64,000 nucleotides of DNA, from NCBI GenBank assembly GCA_004352715.1, contig SCFE01000011.1, forward strand, positions 1,559,042 through 1,623,041. Direction: 5' to 3'. The notes beneath the pieces were generated by a model. That model saw only the letters and a program-made list of their open reading frames with translations, did not search any database and was not told the origin of the DNA. This document shows positions 1 to 11,296 of the stretch, in pieces. Source of the stretch: Hofstenia miamia (Eukaryota; Xenacoelomorpha; Acoela). Positions within the stretch are counted from its first letter, which is position 1; each line of letters begins with the position of its first letter. The translations under genes were made by a program, and so were the position numbers.

Positions 1-1225
1 TTTAGCTTTCCATTCTATTAAATAAAATAACCTGATACAAAAACGTAAAGTAAATCCAGTAAATTCAATTCATCACCAAAATGATCAATTACACAATTTT
101 TATAGTGAAAAAATAACAAACAATCAAATATTTGACTTGTACCTGCTAATTTCAGCTGTTGACAATTTCAAACTCTTTAATTTTCATTCGTCTGCTGATG
201 ACGCACTTCTGCCTTAATTAGCATTTGTGATTTAGGTCTAGTGCCTTTTTGCCAAATGAATTAATATCAAAAATTACTGCACTATAAATTTACAAATAAT
301 TAATTAATCATAATCATATGTTTTTACAATTAATATTTTATTTTAATATTCAGTCTTAGTTTCTTCTTCCTTTTTTCTTAATTTGACCACATATGATTCA
401 GATTATGATTATGTTACACTATGAATTAAATACAATGTAATACTAGTGACAAACTTCCAATACAAGCAGAATGTAAATTCTCCTACAAGAGCTAATGTAA
501 ATATAATAATGTAACAAAATGAACAATGACTGATAGGAAAGCTATAACAGAGAAAAATCCCTATCATTACACCTAACTTAGGAGCACCTTGGGCAGACCA
601 ACAGCTACCAGCCACAGCACAGCCTTGGGAATGGCGCTAGCAAATCATCATTGTTTAATGTGCCTCTCGCACAGCTTTTTGAATAGCGATAAACAATTCA
701 TTGCTAAGTGCTCAGCCATTACGAATTATCTCCCTTTAAACAAAGTCATGGACCACTGCCTCGAATACCCTAGTGCTCAAACGTTTTTAGCTTTCCATTT
801 AATTAATAAAGAAACCTGACAAAAAGAACACGAAGTAAATCCGATAAATTTCGGCCATCAACAAAATATAATATTGCACAGCTTTTATACTAAAATTTGT
901 TTAAACACTCAAATATTTGGCTAGTACCTGTTATTGCTAAGTTGTTGACATTTTATTAATCCTTGATTTATTTTGTCTGCTGCCTTGCACATGTCAGCAT
1001 TAATTAGCCTTTTGCGACTTTGCCTTCTTTCCAATTGTCAAATATCCTTTTGTACTGCCAATTAATTAATAGAAAAATTACTGCTTATAAATTTTACAAA
1101 TAATTAACTAATCATAATCATGTGTTTTTACAATTAATATTTATATCAAAATTCAGTCTTTTTTCTTTCCTTTGTTTCTCTTAATTTGACCACACATGAT
1201 TCTGAATTATGTTACACTAGTGTAC
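1..1225. repeat. Diverged tandem duplication, period about 786 bp
   Basis: Bases 1-420 and 787-1218 are two copies of one sequence, aligned from a shared start (ttagctttccat) to a shared end (ttatgttacact). They differ by many substitutions and small indels, so the duplication is old. Bases 421-786 lie between the copies and contain a 76-codon open frame (589-819) with no recognised similarity. Neither copy shows a coding signal. The repeat could be part of an LTR or another mobile element; no terminal structure was found. Confidence 0.7.
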
Positions 1226-1562
1226 AGCACAGTGGACAAATATGAAGCAGAAACCTTAAACTAGAGTGAGCACCCCCTCAAGCACTACAAGCACCCATGT
1301 TAATTATGACAAATCTAATAAAAGCCAATATGATCACTGTGGTGATAAATTGTATAACCCCTTCAGATATGCACATTGTATTGAAGTGCTAAAAGTATTT
1401 ATATGGTATTTCAGCACTGCTAGTCTTAATTGTTTCTAACAACATTAAAAAAATTTTTCTATTGCTAATATTTTTATTGAAGTTGTCTGTGCAAATGTGT
1501 ACACATTGTGACTTGATTATGCAATTTTTTTACTAAAATCATAATATTTCAATGACATATTT
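1226..1562. other. No gene seen
   Basis: AT-rich sequence between the tandem duplication and the first gypsy relic. I see no reading frame, repeat structure or RNA gene. Confidence 0.5.
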
Positions 1563-2031
1563 TTGTTGAAAACATTTTATTTAGAGTGTCTTACAAATTA
1601 TGACATTAAAATCATGCAAATGCTAGTTTCTTGTGAAGCTACATTTTTATTTGTGAATAACTCAAATTCAACTAGTTTCACAATATTCAATGATGATATC
1701 CAAACCCTCATAAGCAAAGCAGTCAAAATTGACCTGACAATAGAAAACAATGAAAGAACTAATCAACAGCCTGGGGAACAAACACATCAAAAATGCCACA
1801 ATGACACTTTACAAAGAAAAACTTTCTATAAACACATATAGAAGAGAAACCAATTGCTTACTCATTAGTAAAATGCAAACAATAAGTAAAAGAGGTCACA
1901 GTAATAAAGATTGTAAAGCTGTAATATACATCATCAAAGATGAAGGATTTTATTCAGCAGAAGATGCAGAGCAATTACAAGAAGAAATGGAGAGAAGATT
2001 GAAACTAATAAGGGTGCAACCCCTAGACTGA
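1563..2031 (+). pseudogene. Gypsy gag relic (capsid end and zinc knuckle)
   Basis: Two overlapping frames (1563-1841 and 1750-2031). The first has a stretch around residues 63-80 (DDIQTLISKAVKIDLTIENN) that aligns with DDKIEEMIQKAINIQAAIEN in the gag relic at 46.1-46.4 kb. The second contains KRGHSNKDC, the back half of a retroviral CCHC zinc knuckle; the first two cysteines are lost. Gag would form the particle and bind RNA. A frame change between the halves and missing cysteines mark it as non-functional. Confidence 0.65.
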
Positions 2032-2106
2032 GCAAAAGAGATCTTGATTGTAATTGACTTATTGGAATAAAATCTCATCCTGACCATAATAAGGAGTTGC
2101 AATTTA

Positions 2107-2502
2107 AAAGCTACAGTCAACACAGGAGCCTAAATATCAATCATGGCTGAAACTTGTGCTAACAACATAGGGTGGAAACAAAAGACATAATGAAAGACAA
2201 ATCTAGACATATAAATGCATTAGGAGACTATGTAAATGTGAAAGGACTGGTAAAAAATGCCCTAATAACTATAAAAAACATGATATTTACACCAAAATGT
2301 GTGCTTTGTAGAGTTGCAAAATCAACCTCTACCCTATGAGATCATCCTAGGAAGAGATTTTTTAACTGAAAATTACTGTTTAATTGACTACAGCAATAGA
2401 GCACTAATAATTAATGAAGACAAAAGCATGTCTATTTCACTAACAATGAAAGGCAATTTGAGATTGGAGCCCTTTCATTGGAAAATAGTAAACATAAAAT
2501 AA
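2107..2502 (+). pseudogene. Gypsy aspartic protease relic
   Basis: From 2107 the translation gives KATVNTGA, a stop, then SIMAETCANNIGWK. This matches the retropepsin active-site block (A-x-V-D-T-G-A..S) with the catalytic aspartate replaced by asparagine. At 2299-2502 the frame carries LPYEIILGRDFLTEN, the conserved ILG-x-DFL block near the end of the protease. The same block (LPYEVILGNNFLTKN) occurs at 46.9 kb. Loss of the catalytic residue and an in-frame stop show decay. Confidence 0.7.
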
Positions 2503-2704
2503 ACAAAAAGATGAAAGGAGATAGTGTGATAAACAATGCATATGGATTCAGATAAAAGAGTATATCCTTTGTGAACAACAACAATGTCATGTGAAATTAT
2601 ACAGTATTACAGGTATACTCAGTAACAGTAACAAATATGTTACAATAAAAGCAAAAACATTACAATAACAGGAGTTCAACTTGCTGATATCTTAAATTGG
2701 TATG

Positions 2705-3565
2705 ATCTTGTGTCCTTACATCTCTGCAAAGCTAATTCCTCACTCTTTGCCCTCTTCCACAATGTTCCCTTTTATTCTGCAGCTGCTTTGAAAATCTCTT
2801 TGTTCAAGTTAATTCCTCATGTCATTCTTCTCTATGCTTCTCTCTGTTGGTGGCCTTCCCATTTCTTGGATCTCTCCCTTGCCATACAAAAATTCCCTTC
2901 TCAAATTTTCCACTCTACTGCTGTCACTCTACTTCCATGAATGTGATATCCTCCTGTTCAATCAACTGCTCACTTGCAAATTGGATCTTATCCTTTTGAT
3001 TTCATTAAGCACTCTAATTCCCACTTGACTTTCTGTGATGATGTTGTCACTTTCTCCATTTGTCATCTGAAGAAAGATCTCACCCTTCACTCATTTTTCA
3101 ATTGTGCTTGTACTGCTGCTAATTACACCTCAACTCTTAACTCTTGAACAGCTATTGATTTTTTTAACTGTTGGGAGCTTCAAGAAATCCTTGATGTCTT
3201 CCCTCTTTGCTGAGCACTTCTCCAACTTTGCTTACTCTTCAATCTGCTCCTATTTCATCCCTTGTGAGTCTCCTCTCTGCTGCAAAACGTGTCTTGTTCT
3301 TGTTTTTTGTAGTTTTTGCCTTCAGAGGCACCTCCTGACCATTGAAGGCTTGCCAGGGACTGAGGGCCTTTGCTCTTTCATGACTTGTCATCAGTGTTTG
3401 ATTTTCTGTTTGATTTTAGACTCACATTGTCCTAGGAATTTGCTGACCAAGGCTTTAGAGTGATTCCTGCCCTGTGAGTTAAGTCATCCAGTTTTATAAT
3501 AACAATCACAGTTGCTTAACCTTAGCTTAAAAATCTGCATCTTTGCCAACTGGGCTACCTGCCCA

Positions 3566-3611
<46 letters not shown>

Positions 3612-3612
3612 A
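2705..3612. mobile_element. Nested unclassified repeat ending in (ATT)n, with a tRNA-like A box
   Basis: This stretch interrupts the gypsy relic between protease and reverse transcriptase and differs from it in base composition, being pyrimidine-rich on the plus strand. It has several 70-120 codon open frames (2710-2940, 2819-3028, 3104-3463) that I cannot assign. It ends in (ATT)n at 3567-3610. Just before the tail, the minus strand reads TAGCCCAGTTGG (3546-3557), a full match to the tRNA/SINE box A consensus TRGCNNARYNGG. No convincing box B was found. It may be a LINE or SINE-like insertion; exact ends and target duplication are not visible. Confidence 0.4.
3567..3610. repeat. (ATT)n microsatellite
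   Basis: About 14 uninterrupted ATT units, probably the 3' tail of the nested repeat just upstream. Confidence 0.9.
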
Positions 3613-3636
3613 TTTTGAATACCTCTAAAAAAATGT

Positions 3637-4720
3637 GTGAAAATGACTAAACAAGTACTACTATCAGAAGCCACAAATGAAAAACAAAACTGCAAGGACA
3701 TACCATCTATCACAAAAGAATCTCATCCTCACCTAACACCCAATGATATTAAATTGTTAAATTCCACCTTAAAAAGAAATTTGGCTATACTTAATATCAA
3801 AAAAATAAGTATAGGTAAACCAATTAGAGTACAACATAAAATTGAGACTACATCAGACAAACTGTTCAGACAACTGTGCAAGAGCAGTATGTGAAAACAA
3901 TCACTGAACTCCTCAACAATGNNNNNNNNNNNNNNNNNNNNNTAAAAAGAAATTTGGCTATACTTAATATCAAAAAAATAAGTATAGGTAAACCAATTAG
4001 AGTACAACATAAAATTGAGACTACATCAGACAAACTGTTCAGACAACTGTGCAAGAGCAGTATGTGAAAACAATCACTGAACTCCTCAACAATGGCATCA
4101 TAAGAAAAAGCAAAACTGCTATGCTTCACCAACAGTTTTCAAAAAGGTCTAATATTCCACTTATGAATAGAATTCAGAAATCTAAATGAAATTACTAAAA
4201 ATGACACAGATTCTTTACCAAGGGTAGATGAGATACTTTATAATGCAGCTAATTATAAACTATTTTCAACATTGGAGCATTGCAAAGCCTATTGGCAAGT
4301 TCCAATGCACAAAGAAGACATAGAAAAGACTGTTTTCAACACCCTGTGCAGTCTATTCAAGTGGTTATACAAGCTTTTGTAACACAATGGCAACATTTCA
4401 ATGTTACATCACTAAAATAGTACTAAATGGAAAGAACAATTTGGACAAATGCATTGCAGCTTACATAGATTATATACATGTTTGTAAAATCAATTCTGAA
4501 GAACAAAATAAACAGCAACTGCTACTCAAAGCTAGCCTCAAGATAAATGCCAAAAAGTGCAACATAGTAAAAAAAGTCACATTCCTAGGAAGAAATGTGC
4601 AGGTAGGAAACATTAAAACAAAAGATAATTCTGAACAACTATTTGACAAGATCCAAGCACCACAAACAAAAAAAGATTTACAGAGTACTAAAAATCATTA
4701 ACTACTATCATATGTTAGTG
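3637..4720 (+). pseudogene. Gypsy reverse transcriptase relic
   Basis: The frame 3637-3894 carries PIRVQHKIETTSDKLFRQ, the block that precedes reverse transcriptase in Ty3/gypsy pol. After a 21-N gap 152 bases are repeated exactly. From about 4140 the translation shows FRNLNEITKNDTDSLPRVDE and LFSTLEHCKAYWQVPM, the LD..SGYWQ region, with small frame breaks. The frame 4387-4701 gives ATFQCYITK and AYIDYIHV, the place of the catalytic YxDD, where the second aspartate is tyrosine, then VTFLGRNV (the FLGH region). The enzyme would have copied element RNA into DNA. Stops, frameshifts and the lost aspartate make it inactive. Confidence 0.8.
3922..3942. other. Assembly gap flanked by an exact 152-bp duplicate
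   Basis: The 21 N separate 3770-3921 from 3943-4094, which are identical. This is the usual sign of two overlapping contig ends that were not merged, not a biological tandem repeat. Confidence 0.85.
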
Positions 4721-4819
4721 CCAAATCTAGCAGAAAAAACAGTGCCTATATTGAAATTACTATGAAGAAAATGTTGAATTCCAATGGATCTGGAAGGAAT
4801 ATAAATTCATTATATTCAC

Positions 4820-5110
4820 CACCTAAGGATGGCTTGTTTAGATTGTGATGTTTCCACAGTTGCAATTGGTGCAACTCTCAGTCAAATCTAGGACAATGAA
4901 CTCATTCAATAGTTTAGTGTAAAACTCAAAAACAGCTAACAAAATTATGGAGCAACTAGATTAGACATGTTAGCTCAGTTGAATTTTTAAAGAAGTTCCA
5001 ACACTTCAACATTAGGGAAACAAACTTTAAAGTCTACACTGATAACAGCAGCTTATGGTGGGTAAAGAAATACAGGGGATATTGCTTATCCATTATTGAA
5101 AGATTGATTA
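4820..5110 (+). pseudogene. Gypsy RNase H relic
   Basis: Translated pieces CDVSTVAIGATLSQ and FKVYTDNSSLWWVKK correspond to the first catalytic block (D-x-S..A-x-G..L-x-Q) and the TDH/TDN block of Ty3/gypsy RNase H. They lie right after the reverse transcriptase relic in the expected order and are split by stops. The first aspartate is kept; the frame is not. Confidence 0.6.
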
Positions 5111-5638
5111 TGGTTAGGGTTAGAGGATTGTTTGATATCTGAAAAACTTCTATTTCACCATCAACCGCAGAAACAAGAAGAAACATAATAATGCAGATAT
5201 CTGGACTGCTCTACCTCAATATCAATAAGAGCTGAAAAAATACCAAGGGGAAAACTGAGAATTCCATTGCATACCAGCATGTCAGTAAGAGGAATTGCCT
5301 GACATCAATATGGACAGAAATAGAAAACCAAATTTACCAATCTTGGCAGTAATTATTAAAGAGGAAATTACTCCACAGGTCAGTCTCAGGCAGCCACAGT
5401 GTACTTGATTCAATGTCAGATATGTCTAGCTGCAGGTCATTCTCAGCTACCTATATCACAAACTCCCCAGACACTCAATCAACTTTTCACACTCAAATTT
5501 GAAAAAGGGGGGGGTGCATCACCTACCACAAAATCTAAATTACCTGTAAAACACTGAATATTAAAACCAATTGTGTTGGAATAAGCTTCAATAGCTAGCA
5601 GCAAACAACTCCAAGAATATTCAGTATATTAAGAGAAA

Positions 5639-6190
5639 ATGTCAGCAGTCAAAGGCAAACTACTTCATCCATACTTTATAGCTACTAGGGAGAGCAGATA
5701 TATTATTTCACACAACCTTTCCACAGAAGCAAGAAAAATTCTTTCTAACATAGTAATGATAGGAGAAAATAGAGTGGACTCTGAAGTATTACCAATAACT
5801 ATTGACTCAAAAAAGTGACAAAAAATAAACACAATCATATTCTACCCAACTACAATAATGGAAAAACTTTGTAGACAATACTTGAGAAGCACTGTACATG
5901 TAGCATTTAATGACAACTTCAACTTGAAAAAAATATTAAAACTGGAGAGCAATGGAACAAGTAAACAATAATTGGAAAACTCTAAAACTCATTTACATCT
6001 TAAAGGACATGGACAAGGATGAACTGAAACTGGTACAACAGATTAATCTAGTAATAGTAGATGCCCAATCATACAATATAGCAGCTAATTTTATTTATAT
6101 TAAATTGAAACAGAAAATTTTATTCGTGATAATATTCTCAACTTGGAATCATATGGAAAACCACTATAGAAAAAACAGCAATTGAAAATG
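5639..6190 (+). pseudogene. N-terminal fragment of unrecognised protein family
   Basis: An ATG at 5639 opens a frame with GKLLHPYFIATRESRY, LSTEARKIL and VLPITIDSKK, then an in-frame TGA (5816-5818), then NTIIFYPTTIMEKLC and STVHVAFNDNFNLKK. These blocks match in order the start of the large minus-strand protein at 9.5-12.4 kb (KIHPYFIANRKIRY, LSPETKRFL, NTIIAYSRDMKEMF, GTVHIMFKEKFTLKD). The frame then decays (open frame 5952-6185). No known domain is recognised. The ATG here suggests the family starts MSAVKGK. It lies directly after a gypsy relic, but there is no evidence that it belongs to that element. Confidence 0.6.
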
Positions 6191-7085
6191 AAAACTATAT
6201 CACTAAATTGATACTCATTGACCTTCTGATACATTGATCCACAGTACTGTGAATTTCTGTATGCTCAATAGTATTTTCATTAATTCATTATAAATGACTG
6301 TTGTTGACAGCAACTGTCTCAATGTTCTAATCATCAGTAGTACTGCTAGTTCCCCAGGCATGTTACTGAATATATCCATAATATATTCACAAGTAATGCT
6401 AGTGACTGATGTTGTTGTATTTAGATTTTATAAGTGCTGTTGGCTTAAACAGCATCACATCAACACAGTGCAGTTTTAGGGGAGGAATCACTCCTGTGCA
6501 TTTCTCTGCATGACATCTGCAGTTAACTTGGATAACATTGAACACAGAAATTTATCTCATTTTAAATAAGTTGGAATTACATTATGTAATGATTTCAGTG
6601 TAAATGAACAATTGATAAAATACACATTAACCTCATTTCTTTATTTAGTAATTTAAACAATAATTAGCAATCAATTCATACATATATGCTCATCTCTTCT
6701 TCTTTGAACACAAGTGTTAAAAGCTTCTTTTATCAAACAAATGGGCATTGGATAAACAATTAATCAGATGTATAAATAACTTATAATGTAGTTCCTGATC
6801 ACATTTCTGCACAATGTTGTAGTAATCATTCATTATTCATGCATTAACAGTACATTTCTATACTTAGATAGTTCAATATTTAAGAGCAATCATCAATCAA
6901 TCTTATTAGTCAATGCCCATTAGTAAAGTCACCATTACCATTGCTACATAGAAATTTTGCTGTCTAATTTAATTATTAAATCAATTAATTAAGCATAATT
7001 AAAGAACAAATAAACTCCACTAAAATTTTATTGATACTTATTGTTATTACATTTTAGTTTTTCATTATGACAATTTCTGGTATAA
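6191..7085. other. No gene seen
   Basis: AT-rich sequence with one 61-codon open frame (6294-6479) lacking any recognised similarity. No repeat ends or RNA genes were found. Confidence 0.5.
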
Positions 7086-8245
7086 TGTAACATCATCTAC
7101 CAGGCTTTGATATCCAATTTCTCCTTAATACTATTATAATTGGTATGATATACTCATGGGTAGAGATGTACTAATCTTAAACTTCTTAGCTTGTTTATTA
7201 TCAAACTCCAACAATTGATTAATTTATGATATAATGAACACTATTTAGGTGATAAAGCCTTGCAGCATCCTTGCCAGCTGTTAGTGGTTGGGCATCTGCC
7301 TGAAGCTGATCTCCAAATCAAGTAACAACCATGTGCTGCATTTCCATTAAATGAGTTCCACCTCTCAGCTCTGTGAAGCAACTTATGTGTGCCCTATCCT
7401 AGCTCAGTGCTTACTCAAGGCTCAAAACAATTTAAATTAATCTCAATTTTTAAAGTGTACTATATACTTGCAACCTTGACTGTCAATAGCTGCTTAAATA
7501 TATATGTAATTAGCCATTACTGAAATTTATTGGGTTTTATTAAATAAGATACATAAATAGCAACCTCCTAACCTTCATGTAATAATCAATACATACAAGG
7601 TCAAATTATCAGTCACATTATAGTCATTAATTTGGATCTAGATTAATATAAATATAAAATCCTACATTTGGTTTACTAGTCTTTTATCAAATTCATTATT
7701 GTTTGTACATGTAAGAAAGGATCAATAGTTAGCTAAATAGAAATAGAAAACTCCTAATTGTATTACTAACATAAGTGCATGTTCATCACTTGGAACAAGA
7801 AACCTAGAATCATTCCCATTATGGAATCCTCACCACTAATGAACACCAACTGTTTAGCTGAACATTGTAATAAATAATCAAACCATAATTAAAACTATAA
7901 ATAAGAACTCCAAAGAATTTTCTTCAACAATTGTTACAATGAATTTTGCTATATTTATAGTTAATCCAAAAAATACCTGTTGATTTCAAATTTCAAATGT
8001 TTATCTGCCAAGATTTCTAAAAATAATGAAACCAAATTCACCACCTTTGTTTTGCCAAATTACTAGAATCAACAAATACTAATTATAATCTTTTTCACTG
8101 ATAATTCTTAGTTGCAAAATACAAAACTAATCTAAGATTATAATTAATTTTTGGAATTTTTTTTAAATCATATTTAAGTTTGATCTTAGTTCTTCTTTAC
8201 TGACTATTTCCTTTAGCAGCTTAGTTTGTTTTGGATGATCCTACA
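7086..8245 (-). mobile_element. LTR of gypsy family L, minus orientation (copy L4)
   Basis: Read on the minus strand this 1,160-bp block starts TGTAGGATCATCC at 8245 and ends with a diverged ...GATGTTACA at 7086. It aligns along its length with the LTRs at 38.7, 40.7 and 43.7 kb; shared landmarks include the segment before the end (rc of ctaccaggctttgatatcca). Flanking 4-mers ATAA and ATAC are similar but not identical, so a target duplication is uncertain. Minus-strand sequence just upstream (8246-8475) may be internal gag-like sequence, which would make this a 3' LTR. Confidence 0.75.
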
Positions 8246-8475
8246 ATACTATAAAAATACTAAGATCACTTTTAGGCCTTTTTGAAGCAATTTTATTAAT
8301 CAGAATATTGATTACTAATTTAAATTTCTGTTTTGGCTTGTTTTGTCCAAAAGCTGAACTATTTTGTGCTGTAACTCTTTTTTGAACTGTATTTACAATT
8401 CCTGATTATTAATAAATCATGTACAAATAAAATAGCTCTAAAAAAATTTCTTGTAATATTGCACCACTACTATTG
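8246..8475. other. Possible internal sequence of the L4 element
   Basis: Short AT-rich stretch between LTR L4 and the first large gap. On the minus strand a weak lysine/glutamine-rich translation could be gag-like. No firm call. Confidence 0.25.
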
Positions 8476-9475
8476 NNNNNNNNNNNNNNNNNNNNNNNNN
8501 NNNNNNNNNNNNNNNNNNNNNNNNNNNNNNNNNNNNNNNNNNNNNNNNNNNNNNNNNNNNNNNNNNNNNNNNNNNNNNNNNNNNNNNNNNNNNNNNNNNN
8601 NNNNNNNNNNNNNNNNNNNNNNNNNNNNNNNNNNNNNNNNNNNNNNNNNNNNNNNNNNNNNNNNNNNNNNNNNNNNNNNNNNNNNNNNNNNNNNNNNNNN
8701 NNNNNNNNNNNNNNNNNNNNNNNNNNNNNNNNNNNNNNNNNNNNNNNNNNNNNNNNNNNNNNNNNNNNNNNNNNNNNNNNNNNNNNNNNNNNNNNNNNNN
8801 NNNNNNNNNNNNNNNNNNNNNNNNNNNNNNNNNNNNNNNNNNNNNNNNNNNNNNNNNNNNNNNNNNNNNNNNNNNNNNNNNNNNNNNNNNNNNNNNNNNN
8901 NNNNNNNNNNNNNNNNNNNNNNNNNNNNNNNNNNNNNNNNNNNNNNNNNNNNNNNNNNNNNNNNNNNNNNNNNNNNNNNNNNNNNNNNNNNNNNNNNNNN
9001 NNNNNNNNNNNNNNNNNNNNNNNNNNNNNNNNNNNNNNNNNNNNNNNNNNNNNNNNNNNNNNNNNNNNNNNNNNNNNNNNNNNNNNNNNNNNNNNNNNNN
9101 NNNNNNNNNNNNNNNNNNNNNNNNNNNNNNNNNNNNNNNNNNNNNNNNNNNNNNNNNNNNNNNNNNNNNNNNNNNNNNNNNNNNNNNNNNNNNNNNNNNN
9201 NNNNNNNNNNNNNNNNNNNNNNNNNNNNNNNNNNNNNNNNNNNNNNNNNNNNNNNNNNNNNNNNNNNNNNNNNNNNNNNNNNNNNNNNNNNNNNNNNNNN
9301 NNNNNNNNNNNNNNNNNNNNNNNNNNNNNNNNNNNNNNNNNNNNNNNNNNNNNNNNNNNNNNNNNNNNNNNNNNNNNNNNNNNNNNNNNNNNNNNNNNNN
9401 NNNNNNNNNNNNNNNNNNNNNNNNNNNNNNNNNNNNNNNNNNNNNNNNNNNNNNNNNNNNNNNNNNNNNNNNNNN
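8476..9475. other. Scaffold gap, exactly 1,000 N
   Basis: Placeholder-sized gap. It hides the 3' (C-terminal) part of the large minus-strand reading frame that enters it at 9476. Confidence 0.99.
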
Positions 9476-10984
9476 TTTTATCATCGTGTTCGCTTCTGGC
9501 ATCTCCCATTCAGTCTTTTCATACTTCTCTTCTTTAGTTAGTTTCAGCACTACTTCCTTTTCTGTAGTCACCAATTTCTTATGTCTTAGAAACATCGGAT
9601 TTTGTAACTTGCTCGATATTGTGCACATACTGCGTAATTCGTTCAACTTTCCATTAAATTCTTTGTAGTACTTCTCATATAGTTTCAACCCTTTGATTGC
9701 TATCATCAATGTCATTATCGCGTCTACTCTACTTGTGTGAGCTAACTCGGGCTTTATCATTGTGTTTGGGTAGAAGAATTCATAGGTAGATCTTAACGAT
9801 TTCGAAATAGAAGCTTCATCATAGAATGCACTTATGTTATTCCGTAATTCCTCTCTAGTTATATGATCTGGGTCGTTCTTTCCCAGCCTCACCATTGTTA
9901 TTATCTCCACTCGACGCATCACATCATAATATCGATATGTTGGGTTCCAAAGTTCGCCCCAAACTATGTCATTTATTCCAGAGAATAACATGACTGTTTT
10001 TGTCTCTCTCTTTTCAATCTCATTCCTCACTTTCTTTATTTGTTTATGTATGGCATCACCTTCGCGATACAGATCATACAGTGTAACTTCTCCTTCAATG
10101 TACACTCTTTCTTTGTTATCATTCCGCATTAATATGTCTTTCAATTTCCTATATCGTTCATCTCTGATAATTTTCTCTGCTTCTTCCAATTTATTTATGT
10201 AAGTATTTTCTTCATGCCACAATGTTTTCACCGGATTTTTGTTTTTCAGTCGCCATATAGGTAATAACATCAGTACTGAGATAGTTGGCGGCAGTGCACA
10301 TTTTAGTAACGTTGTCATTGTATGCTTCTCTATTTCTTCATATGAGCCTTCCATTTTCGATGTAGTTGCCATCCCAAATGTAGCGGGGTAATTGTTCTTA
10401 CTCGTTTTAATGTTTTCCCAAAACATGTTCATGAGACCATGCTTCATGAGATTCGACGCTGTTTCAGCTTTTATAACAATTTTCGAAGTTATACATTCTA
10501 TGTCAACTGCCAATTGATTTTGCGGTTGTAGCATCTTTTTAATTTCTTGCTTTGTAAATGCTTCAGTACACAATATCTTTATCATCAATTTTGTTTCCTT
10601 TTTGTAAACTTTGCCATAAATTCTTTGCACTATATTGTCCGTTTTTTCTCTTCTGACTGTTATTTCCACCAATAACTGTTCATCGTCTGTATCCACCCAT
10701 GATATCTTGCTAGGCTCTCTTTCACCCCATTTTTCCATGTTAATCTTATCTATTTCTTTTTGAGTTTCCGGGGTTAGTGCGATTGTGTTTGTTTGTAACA
10801 AGATTTCTTCCATCCGCATTTCCTCTTGTGACTTACTAACCATCTCGATAATTTCTATTGGTTGATTCTCTCCTTCTTTTCTCATTATCTCCGATTTTTT
10901 AATTATTTTCGTGTATGCGCACTGAGGATACTCGCAAATGTATTTCTTCATCTCTTGCATAATCGTCTTGTTAATTTCTTTTCA
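9476..10984 (-). CDS. Large unrecognised protein, C-terminal part (runs into gap)
   Basis: About 495 uninterrupted codons on the minus strand from ATG at 10960 to the gap at 9475; the frame is also continuous upstream to a TGA at 10982-10984. The protein is rich in Lys, Glu, Ile and Met. It has a hydrophobic stretch around residues 228-238 (PTISVLMLLPIWRL), a charged helical region (NKLEEAEKIIRDERYRKLKD) and the block VMLFSGINDIVWGEL followed by RRVEIITMVRLGKNDP, AFYDEAS and ELAHTSRVDAIM. The last three blocks recur in order in the fragment at 14.7-15.4 kb, so this is a real family under past constraint. I recognise no named domain. The true C-terminus is hidden in the gap. Confidence 0.6.
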
Positions 10985-11296
10985 TTCAATTTCTTTGATA
11001 GTTTCCAGTGTGCTAGCACTCTCTCTCTTAATCAGATTGCGTGTTGTTAGCCATGGTTGCTGTTTTAAAGATTTTAGTTTTGTATTCAAAGTTGCACCCC
11101 ACATGAATTTCTTGGCTTCATCATTTAATATATCTATCTCCACAGGACATATTCCCGTTTTGTTGGCAAGTTCTACCACACTCAGCCTGCCTAACGTGTG
11201 TTGTTGTGTGAGCAGCCACGTATAAAATTTTTCAAACTTTTGTTGCACCTTTTTAGTCGCGATAGTGACAATATCTCCACGTACTGTAACAACCAC
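10982..11296 (-). CDS. Large unrecognised protein, middle part
   Basis: About 104 codons in the same frame as the downstream 495-codon stretch, separated from it only by the TGA at 10982-10984. It contains VTVRGDIVTIATKKVQQKFE and LNDEAKKFMWGATLNTKLKS. Upstream, near 11290, the coding frame shifts relative to the 11191-12336 frame, most likely by a small indel in an old copy. It is listed separately because of these breaks, but I infer it was once continuous with both neighbours. Confidence 0.5.
   Translation of the reverse strand: MVVTVRGDIVTIATKKVQQKFEKFYTWLLTQQHTLGRLSVVELANKTGICPVEIDILNDEAKKFMWGATLNTKLKSLKQQPWLTTRNLIKRESASTLETIKEIE

Larger units (their letters stand above)
1563..5390 (+). 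mobile_element. Decayed Ty3/gypsy-like retrotransposon (gag to RNase H)
   Basis: Short open frames in several frames follow the Ty3/gypsy order: gag capsid and zinc-knuckle relics (1563-2031), an aspartic protease relic (2107-2502), the region just before reverse transcriptase (3637-4094), reverse transcriptase (4140-4720) and RNase H (about 4820-5070). All parts carry stops and frameshifts, so the copy is dead. The interval 2705-3612 is a different nested repeat. No LTR was recognised on either side. Its gag and protease resemble those of the element at 44.7-47.3 kb, so both belong to related lineages. Similarity fades near 5390. Confidence 0.8.

Noticed and set aside
3770-4094. Tandem duplication inside the gypsy reverse transcriptase
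   Set aside because: The two copies are identical and separated by N; this is an unmerged contig overlap.
5380-6200. Extra (third) ORF belonging to the gypsy element upstream
   Set aside because: The unknown-family fragment follows a gypsy relic here, but the main copy at 9.5-12.4 kb has no gypsy pol beside it, so the link is not supported.
8409-9541. Open frames of 340-370 codons on both strands across 8476-9475, and similar ones over the other large gaps
   Set aside because: They consist almost wholly of unknown residues from N runs; only the parts outside the gap carry information.
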